Shown: piece after piece, positions 51,083 through 59,645 of the stretch | Layout of the letters: each line of letters opens with the position of its first letter | Position numbering within the stretch: position 1 is the first letter of the stretch | Assembly (NCBI RefSeq): GCF_900176255.2 | Contig: NZ_FXEG02000003.1 | Coordinates: 372,001-436,000 of the forward strand | Length of the DNA stretch: 64,000 nucleotides | DNA from: Mycobacterium ahvazicum | Lineage (GTDB): Bacteria > Actinomycetota > Actinomycetes > Mycobacteriales > Mycobacteriaceae | Direction: 5' to 3' | Program-made: the position numbers and the translations under genes | Notes under the pieces: generated by a model | Databases searched by the model: none | What the model was told of the DNA's origin: nothing | What the model saw: the letters and a program-made list of their open reading frames with translations, nothing else

Positions 51083-51337
51083 TCAAGAACCTCTGTGGTA
51101 CCGGGTCAGGAATCCGATAGACGTCACCGCCGCGGCGGTGCCGATCACACCCCACAGCACCAGCTGGAAGGCCATCGCTGCGAAGAACCAGCCAAACGTC
51201 ATTCCGATGTAGAGCATCCAGACCAGCCGGTACAGGCTCCAGACCGCGACCAGGCCGGTGCTGATCCCGATGTACAGGCTCCGTTGGCGATCGACGCGGT
51301 TGATCTGCTCTTGGATGCCGGTCGGCACGATGTTCAT
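51083..51337 (-). CDS. Small two-span membrane protein
   Basis: 84 residues from ATG at 51337 with GGAAGAAGC upstream. Two hydrophobic segments: QRSLYIGISTGLVAVWSLYRLVWML and WFFAAMAFQLVLWGVIGTAAAVT. It is likely an integral inner-membrane protein, perhaps a small subunit or stabiliser. It stands 100 bp downstream of the APC permease on the same strand. Function unknown. The frame further upstream (to 51433) is not needed for the domain. Confidence 0.65.
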   Translation of the reverse strand: MNIVPTGIQEQINRVDRQRSLYIGISTGLVAVWSLYRLVWMLYIGMTFGWFFAAMAFQLVLWGVIGTAAAVTSIGFLTRYHRGS

Positions 51338-51436
51338 TTGCTTCTTCCTTTCGTGGGGCGCCGCCTCCTTGGCGGCGTCGATGCGGCAAGTACAGCCGCC
51401 CACACCGGCTACCGATCCCAACAACAGGTCCACCGG

Positions 51437-52903
51437 TCACGCGCAGCCAAGGCGGCCTGCGCCGCTTCCTCGATCGGGCCCGTTCATCTCGACCAGGAAC
51501 TGGCGATAACGCTCGGCATGGGCCGGGCGGCGTCGGATGACCAGCCATCCGGCAGCGAGCAGCACGAGCCACGCGGGAAACCATGCCAGGGCGATCACGG
51601 TGTCCTTTTCCGTCGTCAGCGTCCACGTGACGAAAGCAAAGAAGGCGAGAACGACCCAGCACATCACCCGCCCTCCGGGCATCTTGAAGGCGGAGTCCGC
51701 GTGCCGCTGTGCGTGCCGGCGGCGATAGACCAGGTAGCTGACCAGGATCATCGCCCAGACGAACATGAACAGGAGCGCCGAAATGGTTGTCACCAGCGTG
51801 AACGCACCGATCACCGAGCCGCCGACGTGCAGCACGGGGATAGCGGTCAGCAGCAGTGCGGCCGTCACGAACAGGGCGGACGCCGGCACGCCGCCGCGGT
51901 TCAGACGGCGGAAAATCGCCGGCGCGCTTCCTTCGTCGGCCAGACCGTAGAGCATGCGGCCGGTGGAGTACATCCCGGAATTGGCCGAGGAGGAGGCCGC
52001 GGTGATCACGACGAAGTTGATGATCGACGCCGCACCGCCAAGACCGGCCAGCGAGAACATCGCGACAAACGGGGACTGGTTGCTGTCGAACCGCCGCCAT
52101 TCGACGACGGTGAGGATCACCAGCAGCCCGGCGATATAGAAGATCGCCACGCGCAGCGGCACCGCGTTGATCGCGCGCGGCAGGGTGCGACGCGGGTTGG
52201 CTGTTTCGGCCGCCGCGGCACCGACGAGTTCCACGCCGACGAACGCAAAAAACGCGATCTGGAATCCGCCGACCATGCCCGCAAGGCCGGTGGCGAAGAA
52301 TCCGCCGTTGTTCCAAAGGTTTTCGATCGTCGCGGGATGTCCCTGCGCCGAGACGAAATTGGTGGCCAGCAGGATGGACCCGACGACAATGACGCCGATG
52401 ATCGCGGCGACTTTGATTAGAGCGAACCAGAATTCGATTTCCCCGAAGTTGCGCACACTGAACAGGTTGGTGAGCAGGATCAGCACACACGCGATCAGCG
52501 CCGGTAGCCATGCCGGGAGACCAGGCCACCAGAACTGTAGGTAGCCCGCGATCGCAACGAGTTCCGCGATGCCCGTGACGATCCAAGCGAACCAGTACGA
52601 CCACCCGACGAAAAACCCGGCCGCGGGCCCCAATAGGTCGGCCGCGAAGTCGACGAAGGACTTGTAGTTCAGGTTCGACAACAGCAGCTCGCCCATCGCG
52701 CGCAGCACGAAAAACAGGAAGAAACCGATGATCGCGTACACCAAGACCACCGACGGGCCGGCCCGGGAGATGGTGCGCCCGGCGCCCATGAAGAGACCGG
52801 TCCCGATCGTGCCCCCGATCGCGATCAGCTGAATGTGACGGTTGGACAGGCCTCGGTGGAGCTGGGGCACAACAGAATTGAGCTCGGCGACGTCCTCGGC
52901 CAT
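51437..52903 (-). CDS. APC-family amino acid permease
   Basis: 488 residues with about 12 membrane spans. N-terminal RHIQLIAIGGTIGTGLFMGA is the conserved permease signature of the AAT branch (GxIGTGLF), with LVYAIIGFFLFFVLRAMGEL and YWFAWIVTGIAELVAIAGYL following, near CycA and other D-Ala/Gly/D-Ser or aromatic permeases. It is a proton-coupled importer of amino acids. ATG at 52903. It is divergent from the short hypothetical at 53035. The C-terminal MNGPDRGSGAGRLGCA is short and cytosolic. Confidence 0.92.
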   Translation of the reverse strand: MAEDVAELNSVVPQLHRGLSNRHIQLIAIGGTIGTGLFMGAGRTISRAGPSVVLVYAIIGFFLFFVLRAMGELLLSNLNYKSFVDFAADLLGPAAGFFVGWSYWFAWIVTGIAELVAIAGYLQFWWPGLPAWLPALIACVLILLTNLFSVRNFGEIEFWFALIKVAAIIGVIVVGSILLATNFVSAQGHPATIENLWNNGGFFATGLAGMVGGFQIAFFAFVGVELVGAAAAETANPRRTLPRAINAVPLRVAIFYIAGLLVILTVVEWRRFDSNQSPFVAMFSLAGLGGAASIINFVVITAASSSANSGMYSTGRMLYGLADEGSAPAIFRRLNRGGVPASALFVTAALLLTAIPVLHVGGSVIGAFTLVTTISALLFMFVWAMILVSYLVYRRRHAQRHADSAFKMPGGRVMCWVVLAFFAFVTWTLTTEKDTVIALAWFPAWLVLLAAGWLVIRRRPAHAERYRQFLVEMNGPDRGSGAGRLGCA

Positions 52904-53010
52904 GTGTCACGTCCTAGTGGTTCCAAGCTGTTGGTAGCCACCAGCTAACCAATGTTGTAGCCAAACACGATAGTTCTTGTCGTCTCGCCCCGCTCCTGAC
53001 CATCCCGATT

Positions 53011-53020
53011 GTCAATTGAC
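53011..53020. promoter_or_regulatory. 10-bp palindrome near the APC permease promoter
   Basis: GTCAATTGAC, 107 bp upstream of the permease start and 14 bp before the small hypothetical ORF at 53035. Could be an operator for the small gene. Confidence 0.25.
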
Positions 53021-53034
53021 GTACGCTGCGCTGC

Positions 53035-53250
53035 ATGAGCTGGTTCCAGCGAGCAAAGAAAACCGTTGCAGGACAGCGGGTCACGAGGTCTGACCAGCAG
53101 CATGCCATCGACGCCGTCGCCGAACTCAACGAGCTGGGCGCCGATGGCGAACCGCTGATGCGCGACGGCCTGCTGGACGTGCAGTTACCCGCACACGACA
53201 CGTACCGCGCCACCCGCCGGATATCACTAGGGCCTAACTCGACGTCTTGA
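53035..53250 (+). CDS. Small hypothetical protein
   Basis: 71 residues (SWFQRAKKTVAGQRVTRSDQ, later IDAVAELNELGADGEPLMRD). A charged helical start followed by a more ordered stretch. No ribosome binding site is obvious, but the frame has a plausible composition, does not overlap a competing gene except by 17 bp at its 3' end, and is placed between divergent gene starts. Weak evidence only; function unknown. Confidence 0.4.
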   Translation: MSWFQRAKKTVAGQRVTRSDQQHAIDAVAELNELGADGEPLMRDGLLDVQLPAHDTYRATRRISLGPNSTS

Positions 53251-54247
53251 CCATGAGCTTGCCGACGTTTTTGCCGTCGAAGAGCATGTTGATCGCCGTC
53301 GGCAGCTGTTCGAAACCCTCCACCACGGTCTCGAGCGGCGTCAGCTTGCCCGCGGCGATCAGCCCGGCGATTTCGCTTGTTGCCTCGGGTGCGCGGCCCA
53401 AGTGGTCCAGCACGATGAAGCCCTCCAGCTTCGCGCGCTGGATCAGCAGGTTGCCGAATGCGCGCGGTCCGGGCGGTGGGTCTGCCTCGTTGTAGCCGGA
53501 GATCAAGCCGCACAACGCCACCCGCGCGCGAATGTTGAGGCGCGCGAAGACCGCGTCCATGATGACGCCCCCGACGTTCTCGAAGTCGACGTCGATGCCG
53601 TTGGGCGTGGCCGCCCGCAGCTGGGTGAGCCAGTCGTCGGCGCGGTAGTCGACGGCCGCGTCGAAGCCGAGTTCCTCGGTGAGCAGCCGGCACTTGTCCG
53701 GGCCGCCGGCGATCCCGACCACACGCGCGCCGTCGGCCTTGGCGAGCTGGCCGGCAACCGAGCCCACCGCGCCCGCCGCGGCCGACACGACCACGGTCTC
53801 ACCGGGCTGCGGCTTGCCGATATCGCGGATCCCGACCCATGCGGTGAGTCCGGTCGTCCCGAGCGCACCCATGTAGGCGCTGGGGGAGATGCCTTCGGCG
53901 ACGTCGACCGCGAACAACGGGTTTGTGTCCGACACGACGACGTAGTCCTGCCAACCGACGAGACCCTGCACGATCTGGCCGACCGAATAGTTGGGGTTCT
54001 TCGATTCGACGACGCGGCCGAGCCCGCCCGCACGCATGACCTCGCCGATACCGACCGGAGGCAGGTAGGTCGGCGTGTCATTGATCCAGGTCCGGTTGGT
54101 CGGATCGAGCGAGATCCATTCGACGCGCACCAGCGCCTCGCCGTCCCCGATACCGGGGATCGCCTCCTCACTGAGCTCAAACGTGTTGGGGCCGATACGT
54201 CCGGTAGGGCGCTCACGCAATAGGAAGCGGCGATTTCGATCAGGCAT
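53234..54247 (-). CDS. NADP-dependent zinc-free MDR oxidoreductase (leukotriene B4 dehydrogenase/CurA-like)
   Basis: 337 residues. The medium-chain family without Zn ligands: RFLLRERPTGRIGPNTFELS, then GETVVVSAAAGAVGSVAGQL as the NADP-binding AAxGxxG segment with IAGGPDKCRLLTEELGFDAA and VDFENVGGVIMDAVFARL. It reduces alpha,beta-unsaturated ketones or aldehydes. Start ATG 54247. It diverges from a SAM-methyltransferase at 54292 (44 bp), and its 3' end overlaps the small hypothetical gene by 17 bases. Confidence 0.92.
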   Translation of the reverse strand: MPDRNRRFLLRERPTGRIGPNTFELSEEAIPGIGDGEALVRVEWISLDPTNRTWINDTPTYLPPVGIGEVMRAGGLGRVVESKNPNYSVGQIVQGLVGWQDYVVVSDTNPLFAVDVAEGISPSAYMGALGTTGLTAWVGIRDIGKPQPGETVVVSAAAGAVGSVAGQLAKADGARVVGIAGGPDKCRLLTEELGFDAAVDYRADDWLTQLRAATPNGIDVDFENVGGVIMDAVFARLNIRARVALCGLISGYNEADPPPGPRAFGNLLIQRAKLEGFIVLDHLGRAPEATSEIAGLIAAGKLTPLETVVEGFEQLPTAINMLFDGKNVGKLMVKTSS

Positions 54248-54291
54248 GAGCGCACGCTACGCCGACGGCGGTGGCTGCTATAACCCAACCT

Positions 54292-55131
54292 ATGGCGGAA
54301 CACACGATTACTCACGTTTCCGATACCGCTCGGTGGACGGCATTGCATCGGGCGACCGAGTCGGCTCGCCCTGACGCGCTGTTTCATGACTCGCTCGCCG
54401 GGATGCTGGCCGGTGAACACGGCCGCGCAATCGTCGCCAACCTGCCCCGGTCGACGCGCAATGGGTGGTGGCTGGTCGCGCGCACCAAACTGATCGACGA
54501 CGCGATCACCGAGGCCATCGCCAACGGTTGCGACCGGGTGTTGAATCTGGCGGCCGGCTTGGACACCCGGCCATATCGGTTGGATCTTCCCGCCGATTTC
54601 GGGTGGGTTGAGGCGGATTTACCGGCGTTGCTCGCGGAGAAGACACAAGTGCTCGCCGATCAGACACCGCGATGCCGGTTGAGCCGTACGGCGGTCGACC
54701 TCGCCGACCCGCGAGCCCGGGACGCATTCCTCGATGACGCGCTCGACGGCGCGCGGAAGGCTTTGGTGCTGACCGAGGGCCTCGTGGTGTATCTCGACGA
54801 GGCCGACGTCGTCTCGCTGTCGCAGGCGATCTCCCGGCCCGAGGTGGCCTGGTGGATGCTCGACTTCGCCGGTCCCGGTCTGCGAAAGATGATGAACAAG
54901 AAGATGCCGGGCATCCTGGAAAATGCGCCGTTCCTATTCGCCCCGGAAAATGGCGTGGCCTATTTCGAAGAGCTGGGCTGGCGCACCGTCGAAGTGGAAT
55001 CGCTGCTTGTTGCCGCCCACCGCTTCCGCCGCTTGCCGATGATCATGCGTCTGGCGGCACGGCTGCCCCAACCAGATCCGCGCCACCCCGGCAGCAGGCC
55101 GTGGAGTGCCGCGGCCCTGCTGACGCACTGA
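54292..55131 (+). CDS. SAM-dependent methyltransferase (mycobacterial LCM/TIGR00027 group)
   Basis: 279 residues from ATG at 54292. The group is typical of mycobacteria: DTARWTALHRATESARPDAL, then RVLNLAAGLDTRPYRLDLP (motif I) and GWVEADLPALLAEKTQVLAD (motif II), and LVLTEGLVVYLDEADVV as a late signature. Leucine carboxyl methyltransferase-like fold, but substrates of the mycobacterial group are unknown. Many paralogues exist per genome. It is divergent from the MDR reductase with 44 bp between. Confidence 0.9.
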   Translation: MAEHTITHVSDTARWTALHRATESARPDALFHDSLAGMLAGEHGRAIVANLPRSTRNGWWLVARTKLIDDAITEAIANGCDRVLNLAAGLDTRPYRLDLPADFGWVEADLPALLAEKTQVLADQTPRCRLSRTAVDLADPRARDAFLDDALDGARKALVLTEGLVVYLDEADVVSLSQAISRPEVAWWMLDFAGPGLRKMMNKKMPGILENAPFLFAPENGVAYFEELGWRTVEVESLLVAAHRFRRLPMIMRLAARLPQPDPRHPGSRPWSAAALLTH

Positions 55132-55289
55132 ACCAACGAGCCACCTGCGCAACCGATTCGGCGCGTTTCTGGCGCACCGATCGGGCATCTCATTAATCCA
55201 GCCCGTCTGGCATCTTACGAGCGGGGGACAAGAACGGAATGCGAACTGTTCGCCCTGCCAAAGTGCGCCGCCGATCTTAGGATCGCCAT

Positions 55290-56141
55290 ATGCAGATCGC
55301 GGTCAAATTCGACCTGAGCTTCCAATACTGCGAGCTCGAGCAGTTGTGGCGCACGGCGGATCGCCTGGGTTTCGAAGCAGTTTGGGATTACGACCATTTC
55401 TACGGACCACGGGAAAACACCGATCCGAATTACGAGGGCTGGACCTCCCTCGCCGCGATGGCCGCGGTCACCAAGCGGGCGCGAATCGGCTGCCTGGTGT
55501 CCAGCGTGACGTTCCGGAACCTGGCGGTGATGGCCAACATGGCGGTCACCGTCGACCACATTTCGGGTGGACGCCTCTATTTCGGGATTGGCGCCGGCTG
55601 GATCGCGGACGAACATCGCGCGTACGGAATCGAGTTCCCCGGCCCCGGCACCCGCGTCGCGATGGTCGACGAGGCACTGACCGTACTTCGCATGCTCTGG
55701 ACGCAGGACTCGGTCACCTTCAACGGGCAGTTCTTCACCCTCGAGGACGCGCTGTGCGAGCCCAAACCTGTTCAGCAGCCACACCCGCCGATCGTGATCG
55801 GCGGGAGCGAGCCGAAGATGCTGCGCGTGGTCGCGCGTCACGCCGACATGTGGAACATGCCCGGACACGAGGGGCCGCAGCGATGGGGTGCGGTCAACGC
55901 CCAGCTCGACGAGGCGTGTGCCGAAATGCAGCGCGCGCCGGCCGAGATCCTGCGCTCGGCACAGCTGTCGCTGCATCCGGCCGAAGCCGGGCAGGTGGAT
56001 GAACAGCTGGCGTTGTTGCCGGAGTTCGACTCGCTCGGTTGCGAGCAGATGGTGCTGGCCTTCCGCCAGCCGCCAACCGAAGCATTGCTACAACGCTGCC
56101 TGGCTTTCGATTCCGGCATCCGGCCGATCGCGGCAATCTAG
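55290..56141 (+). CDS. LLM class F420-dependent oxidoreductase
   Basis: 283 residues. TIM barrel with conserved segments AVKFDLSFQYCELEQLWRTA, GFEAVWDYDHFYGP, GCLVSSVTFRNLAVMANMA and FGIGAGWIADEHRAYG. The VWDYDHFY motif and subgroup spacing are closest to F420-type members rather than FMN-using luciferases. It may oxidise or reduce a small metabolite with F420. Start ATG 55290; a 157-bp non-coding region separates it from the methyltransferase (no terminator or repeat evident). Confidence 0.88.
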   Translation: MQIAVKFDLSFQYCELEQLWRTADRLGFEAVWDYDHFYGPRENTDPNYEGWTSLAAMAAVTKRARIGCLVSSVTFRNLAVMANMAVTVDHISGGRLYFGIGAGWIADEHRAYGIEFPGPGTRVAMVDEALTVLRMLWTQDSVTFNGQFFTLEDALCEPKPVQQPHPPIVIGGSEPKMLRVVARHADMWNMPGHEGPQRWGAVNAQLDEACAEMQRAPAEILRSAQLSLHPAEAGQVDEQLALLPEFDSLGCEQMVLAFRQPPTEALLQRCLAFDSGIRPIAAI

Positions 56142-56187
56142 CGCGCCACCCTTTCCATGGCGGCGCGCGTAGGGGATTGTTAGCCGG

Positions 56188-56847
56188 ATGACCGCATCTC
56201 GAGTTGCTGTGGTGCCGATCGCCGTCCTGGCGATGTTCGGGTTCGCCGGACCGGCAGCTGCCGATCCGCCACCCACCCAGCAGATCACCACGGTGGCCGT
56301 CGGGTCCAAGGGGCAGCCCGTCAACGGCTTTCACGAGACCCCGCCCGACGGGAACCTCGCAGTGGTGAGCGACTGCGTGGCGTCACCCGCGGCAATGGCG
56401 GACGACGTCTACGCGTGCTCACCGAGCGTGGCCGGTGCCGCAACCTGTTGGCCGTCGACGCCGGGATCGCTGCTGTGCGTGGACGATCCCTGGGAACAGC
56501 TTTTGCATCGGGTCGCCTATAACGGCCAACTCCCGCCGGTGCACCCGCCTGCCTCACCGGAACCGTATGCGCTCGTTCTCGACGACGGCACCCGCTGCTT
56601 GCTGCGCAACGGCGGGGCCTGGGGTGGGCGCGACGACGGCTACGTCGCCGGCTACGGGTGCAGCAACGGCGGCCCCAATCCCGCGGTGCTGTGCCTCCCG
56701 GACGCAAAGTCCTGTATCGACGACCGCACCGGACCGACGTGGACGGTCAAAATCGGTCAGCTGGGCGCGGGAAACCCGCACCTTCCGCCACCACAGACCC
56801 GCGCGGTCGCGAGCGCATGGTTCGCCGGGGACCGCATCCCCGGCTGA
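56188..56847 (+). CDS. Secreted hypothetical protein with paired cysteines
   Basis: 219 residues. A signal peptide (VAVVPIAVLAMFGFAGPAAADPP, AxA cleavage) precedes a mature region with many Cys (VSDCVASP, YACSPSV, ATCWPST, LLCVDD, TRCLLRN, GYGCSNG, AVLCLPD, KSCIDD) able to form several disulfides, so an exported extracytoplasmic protein. The DDGTRCLLRNGGAWGGRDDG segment looks like a small conserved domain. ATG 56188. Ends 9 bp before the convergent GH16 gene. Function unknown. Confidence 0.75.
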   Translation: MTASRVAVVPIAVLAMFGFAGPAAADPPPTQQITTVAVGSKGQPVNGFHETPPDGNLAVVSDCVASPAAMADDVYACSPSVAGAATCWPSTPGSLLCVDDPWEQLLHRVAYNGQLPPVHPPASPEPYALVLDDGTRCLLRNGGAWGGRDDGYVAGYGCSNGGPNPAVLCLPDAKSCIDDRTGPTWTVKIGQLGAGNPHLPPPQTRAVASAWFAGDRIPG

Positions 56848-56856
56848 CGCGCCCGG

Positions 56857-57684
56857 CTACCAGACGCGTATGTAGTCGACGAGCATGTCGGCGGGGTAGC
56901 TGCCGGGCCCGGGATCGCCACCGCCGGAGCCGGCAACGGCGAGGTTGAACACTGGATACACCGTGTATCCAGGACCGTTGAACGGCCAATCCGGCAGCGA
57001 GCTGGCGGGCACGTCGAAATACGGCTGGGCTCCGTCGGAATAGTCCTTCCAGAACCTGATGCCGGCCTCGTCCCACTGGCATCGCCAGGTATGCCAGGCG
57101 CTGTCGACCGCGATGTTATGGGTCTTCCACTCGCCGCCGTTCGCCTTGGCGTGGACGGTGGTCGCAGACGGCCAGCTGCCGTTGCCGTACCACTCCATCA
57201 CGTCGATCTCGCCCTGATCGTCATTGCCCAGCCAGTAAGCGGGCCAGGCGCCGGGGGTCAGGCAGTTGAGTTTGACCCGGGTTTCCCAGGTGTGGCCGAC
57301 GCCGCCACGCCACAGGCTTTGCACCTTGCCGCTGAAGTAGGTGGGGCCATCTTTCGCGGCACGCAGGACCAGGTTGGAGTTGCCGTCGACGAACACGTTT
57401 TTGCGGTCGTCGCGGTACTGCCCGATGTGCTCGGGCAGCTCCCAATACGTCGGGTCTTTGATCGTCTCGCGGGCTTTCGCGACAGCCCACTTCGACGGGT
57501 CGGGGGCCGAACCGGCCGGACCATCGAACTCGTCGGAGAAGATGTAGTTTCCGGCCTGCCCACTGGGCGCGTTGGGCGGTCGGGTCCGCCCCGAATAAGC
57601 CCTGGCCTCAGGGATGGGGAGCGCGGCGGCAAGCACGCCGATCCCGGTCGTCAGCATCATCCGGCGACGGTCCATCTCAGGCAT
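56857..57684 (-). CDS. Tat-exported GH16 family beta-glucanase
   Basis: 275 residues from ATG at 57684. A twin-arginine signal peptide (MDRRRMMLTTGIGVLAAALP) begins it; an earlier start at 57888 has no support. The catalytic GH16 motif GEIDVMEWYGNGS (E-x-D-x-x-E) gives the nucleophile and acid/base Glu; flanking Trp-rich strands (NWSKW-like SKWAVAKARETIKDPTYWEL, QSLWRGGVGHTWETRVKL) fit laminarinase (beta-1,3-glucanase)-like enzymes. M. tuberculosis Rv0315 is of this kind. It presumably hydrolyses or binds a beta-glucan outside the cell. It is convergent with the Cys-rich secreted protein. Confidence 0.88.
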   Translation of the reverse strand: MPEMDRRRMMLTTGIGVLAAALPIPEARAYSGRTRPPNAPSGQAGNYIFSDEFDGPAGSAPDPSKWAVAKARETIKDPTYWELPEHIGQYRDDRKNVFVDGNSNLVLRAAKDGPTYFSGKVQSLWRGGVGHTWETRVKLNCLTPGAWPAYWLGNDDQGEIDVMEWYGNGSWPSATTVHAKANGGEWKTHNIAVDSAWHTWRCQWDEAGIRFWKDYSDGAQPYFDVPASSLPDWPFNGPGYTVYPVFNLAVAGSGGGDPGPGSYPADMLVDYIRVW

Positions 57685-57942
57685 AAGCAAGCGACGATAG
57701 CAGCCCGGGTGGTACCGGGTCGAAACAGGAATTGTGTCGGTGGCCGTCGTTAGCATTTGGATAGCTGTCGCCCGAAACGGACGGCGGAACGGCAGCAGCT
57801 CAGGATTTGGGATGAATTCACGGCCAATTCTCATGATCACGCTTGGTTTGGTCTCAGGATTGCCTGGGCATCCTGGACACGAACACATAACACATCCGTC
57901 GCTTTGCGGTTGAGTCGGTGGCGCTGAGAGGAGCTGGCGATC

Positions 57943-58149
57943 ATGGCGAATGCACCAGGTTCGACGGTTATTTTTCTGCAGTCACACCCCGCTTGGATCG
58001 CAGCTCGGCGACGTGAGCGCGAACGCGCCGAATCCATGCGTCGTCACCCGTCATTTCGGGCCCGCCGAGGTGCGGCCGAGATCGACCACGCAGTCGCGGT
58101 CGGTGGCCGTCACTTCACGGTTTATTCCAGCGGCGATACTCCCGCGTAA
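57943..58149 (+). CDS. Possible small protein
   Basis: 68 residues (ANAPGSTVIFLQSHPAWIAA, then RRRERERAESMRRHPSFRAR). AGGAG is nine bases upstream of the ATG, and a hairpin-forming repeat starts directly after the stop codon. Arg-rich middle is unusual but compatible with a nucleic-acid-binding mini-protein. No homology recognised. Low confidence. Confidence 0.4.
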   Translation: MANAPGSTVIFLQSHPAWIAARRRERERAESMRRHPSFRARRGAAEIDHAVAVGGRHFTVYSSGDTPA

Positions 58150-58178
58150 ATCATTCGGGCGGCCCAATACCGAATGAT
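58150..58178. other. Inverted repeat, 9-bp perfect arms
   Basis: ATCATTCGG and CCGAATGAT around 11 bases. It starts right after the stop codon of the small ORF and could be its terminator or an independent regulatory dyad; no U-run follows. Confidence 0.5.
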
Positions 58179-58296
58179 CGGGCGGGGCCCGCAGCGCAAT
58201 CACGAACACGTCACCGCCGCGGGATCCGTAAATCGATGCCGAAACCGTCGGCATTGCCTTTCTTTGACCCCAACCTATTTACCTGCGTGGCCCGAT

Positions 58297-58315
58297 CTAC
58301 TACCATCTGTAGTAG
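58297..58315. promoter_or_regulatory. CTACTAC-N5-GTAGTAG operator-like dyad
   Basis: Seven-base perfect arms, five-base spacer. It lies 19 bp before the start of a small membrane protein gene (58335). Dyads of this TACTAC/GTAGTA kind are typical of winged-helix repressors such as BlaI or GntR types; the protein is not encoded next to it. Confidence 0.55.
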
Positions 58316-58334
58316 ACAGTTTTGGGAGACAAAG

Positions 58335-58712
58335 ATGTCCGACAACTCGAATCCGCCGCAAGCGGACCGCGCCCTCACTGTCGCGATGATTGCGTTCGTT
58401 GCGGCATTCGGACCGCACGGCATCGATCGTTTTCGACGCGGGATGCCGGCATCTCCGCCCGCGGTCATGGTCGGCGGGATGATCCAGGGCGTTTTCGTCG
58501 TTGTCGCGTTGGTGCTGGTTCTGCGACAACATCGATCGGCGACCCGATTCGCGTCCTGCGCTGGTTTAGGCAGTGCCGCGCTTACCGCCGCCGGCGAAAT
58601 CGGAGCCGGGCTGGCACTCGGTTACCTCGGCCTTCGGGTGCCCAAGGCCGCTAATCAGCTTGCACGACAAGGCAATAGAGAATACTGCACATCGAAGAGT
58701 ACGTCGGCATAA
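58335..58712 (+). CDS. Small membrane protein
   Basis: 125 residues from ATG at 58335 with GGGAG six bases upstream. Three hydrophobic spans: RALTVAMIAFVAAFGPHGI, AVMVGGMIQGVFVVVALVLVL and AGLGSAALTAAGEIGAGLAL. An earlier in-frame start (58236) would remove the operator dyad from the promoter and is rejected. It is likely repressed through the dyad at 58297. No known domain. Function unknown. Confidence 0.65.
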   Translation: MSDNSNPPQADRALTVAMIAFVAAFGPHGIDRFRRGMPASPPAVMVGGMIQGVFVVVALVLVLRQHRSATRFASCAGLGSAALTAAGEIGAGLALGYLGLRVPKAANQLARQGNREYCTSKSTSA

Positions 58713-58720
58713 TTCTCGGT

Positions 58721-58921
58721 GTGCCGCAAACACACCGAGCCCGGGCGCTGGCCAATCCACATCAGCCGCACAGCGGCGTCATTCACGAGCTGGAGCGCTA
58801 CATCGAAGCCCATAATCCCGACGCGAGCGACGTCAACGTGGTGAGCGCGACGGACACGGGCCAGGCCGACACGAGCCACAAGCCGGTCAGGCACTGGTAC
58901 CGCGTCACCTACGAAGCCTGA
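58721..58921 (+). CDS. Possible small soluble protein
   Basis: 66 residues from GTG at 58721; ends HKPVRHWYRVTYEA. No ribosome binding site is obvious, but the C-terminal strand-like residues look protein-like. It is 8 bp after the membrane gene, so it could be translated from the same transcript. Weak. Confidence 0.35.
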   Translation: MPQTHRARALANPHQPHSGVIHELERYIEAHNPDASDVNVVSATDTGQADTSHKPVRHWYRVTYEA

Positions 58922-58950
58922 GGTGCGCGTCACCGCACGCCTGATGTCGA

Positions 58951-59640
58951 TCACAAGGCATGGGCTTCGGGATACGCGTGCGATGTCAACGCCAGAACGC
59001 AGTCGCGGCCCTGCATGATGTGCTCGGCCATGAGCGCCCCGGCCCGCTCGGGTTCGCCGGCCGCGATCGCGTCGCGCACCATTCGATGGAACAGGTTGGA
59101 GCGTTCCATATCGCCCCGCGATTGGTTACGGAACACCTGATATACCAACGGAATATCGACCGCGTGCACGAGCAGCACGGACAACCTTCGATGGCCCGAA
59201 CCCTCGACAACGCAATGATGAAACGCACTGTTGGCGGTCGTGATTCGGCGCAAACCCGTATCCAACGAGCCGCTCGACACCAACTCGATTCCCGCGTCGA
59301 AGTCCGCGATCGCCGCGTCGAGGGCTGCGATTCCCTCGGCATCCATCCGGGCCGCGGCACGCTCGGCAGCCAGCGATTCCAGCCTGGCGCGCAGCTCGTA
59401 ATGGTCGCGGATGTCGGCCTCGGACATCGTCGCCACCACCGCGCCCCGGTTACGCTCGATGACAACCAGGCCATCGGCGGCCAAGGCGCGCAATGCTTCT
59501 CGTACCGGGGTACGGGATAGATCGAACATCTCGCCGATTCGCTGTTCGACCAGCCGGGAACCGGGCTCGAAGTCACCTTCGGCGATCGCGCGACGGATCA
59601 GCCGGTAAGCCACGTCCGACCGGCCGTCGATCTCGGTCAT
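58951..59640 (-). CDS. GntR/FadR-type transcriptional regulator
   Basis: 229 residues from ATG at 59640. The winged helix: AYRLIRRAIAEGDFEPGSRL, RIGEMFDLSRTPVREALRAL and VVIERNRGAVVATMS. A C-terminal FCD helical bundle with conserved Asp/His metal ligands (IADFDAGIELV, NSAFHHCVVEGSGH, ALMAEHIMQGRD) binds acyl-CoA or carboxylate ligands. It is 5 bp after the CMD-type gene on the same strand and may regulate it. The long reading frame before the ATG is noise. Confidence 0.9.
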   Translation of the reverse strand: MTEIDGRSDVAYRLIRRAIAEGDFEPGSRLVEQRIGEMFDLSRTPVREALRALAADGLVVIERNRGAVVATMSEADIRDHYELRARLESLAAERAAARMDAEGIAALDAAIADFDAGIELVSSGSLDTGLRRITTANSAFHHCVVEGSGHRRLSVLLVHAVDIPLVYQVFRNQSRGDMERSNLFHRMVRDAIAAGEPERAGALMAEHIMQGRDCVLALTSHAYPEAHAL

Positions 59641-59645
59641 CTCAG

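Larger units (their letters stand above)
57685..58334. other. 650-bp interval with a possible small ORF and two inverted repeats
   Basis: No confident gene. Contains one possible ORF (57943-58149), a 9-bp-arm inverted repeat at 58150-58178 and a CTACTAC dyad at 58297-58315. I see no tRNA or mobile element here. Confidence 0.5.

Noticed and set aside
51066..52910. 614-codon frame on the same strand as the APC permease in another frame
   Set aside because: Arg-rich shadow of the permease; no membrane pattern and no motif, whereas the permease frame has all family signatures.
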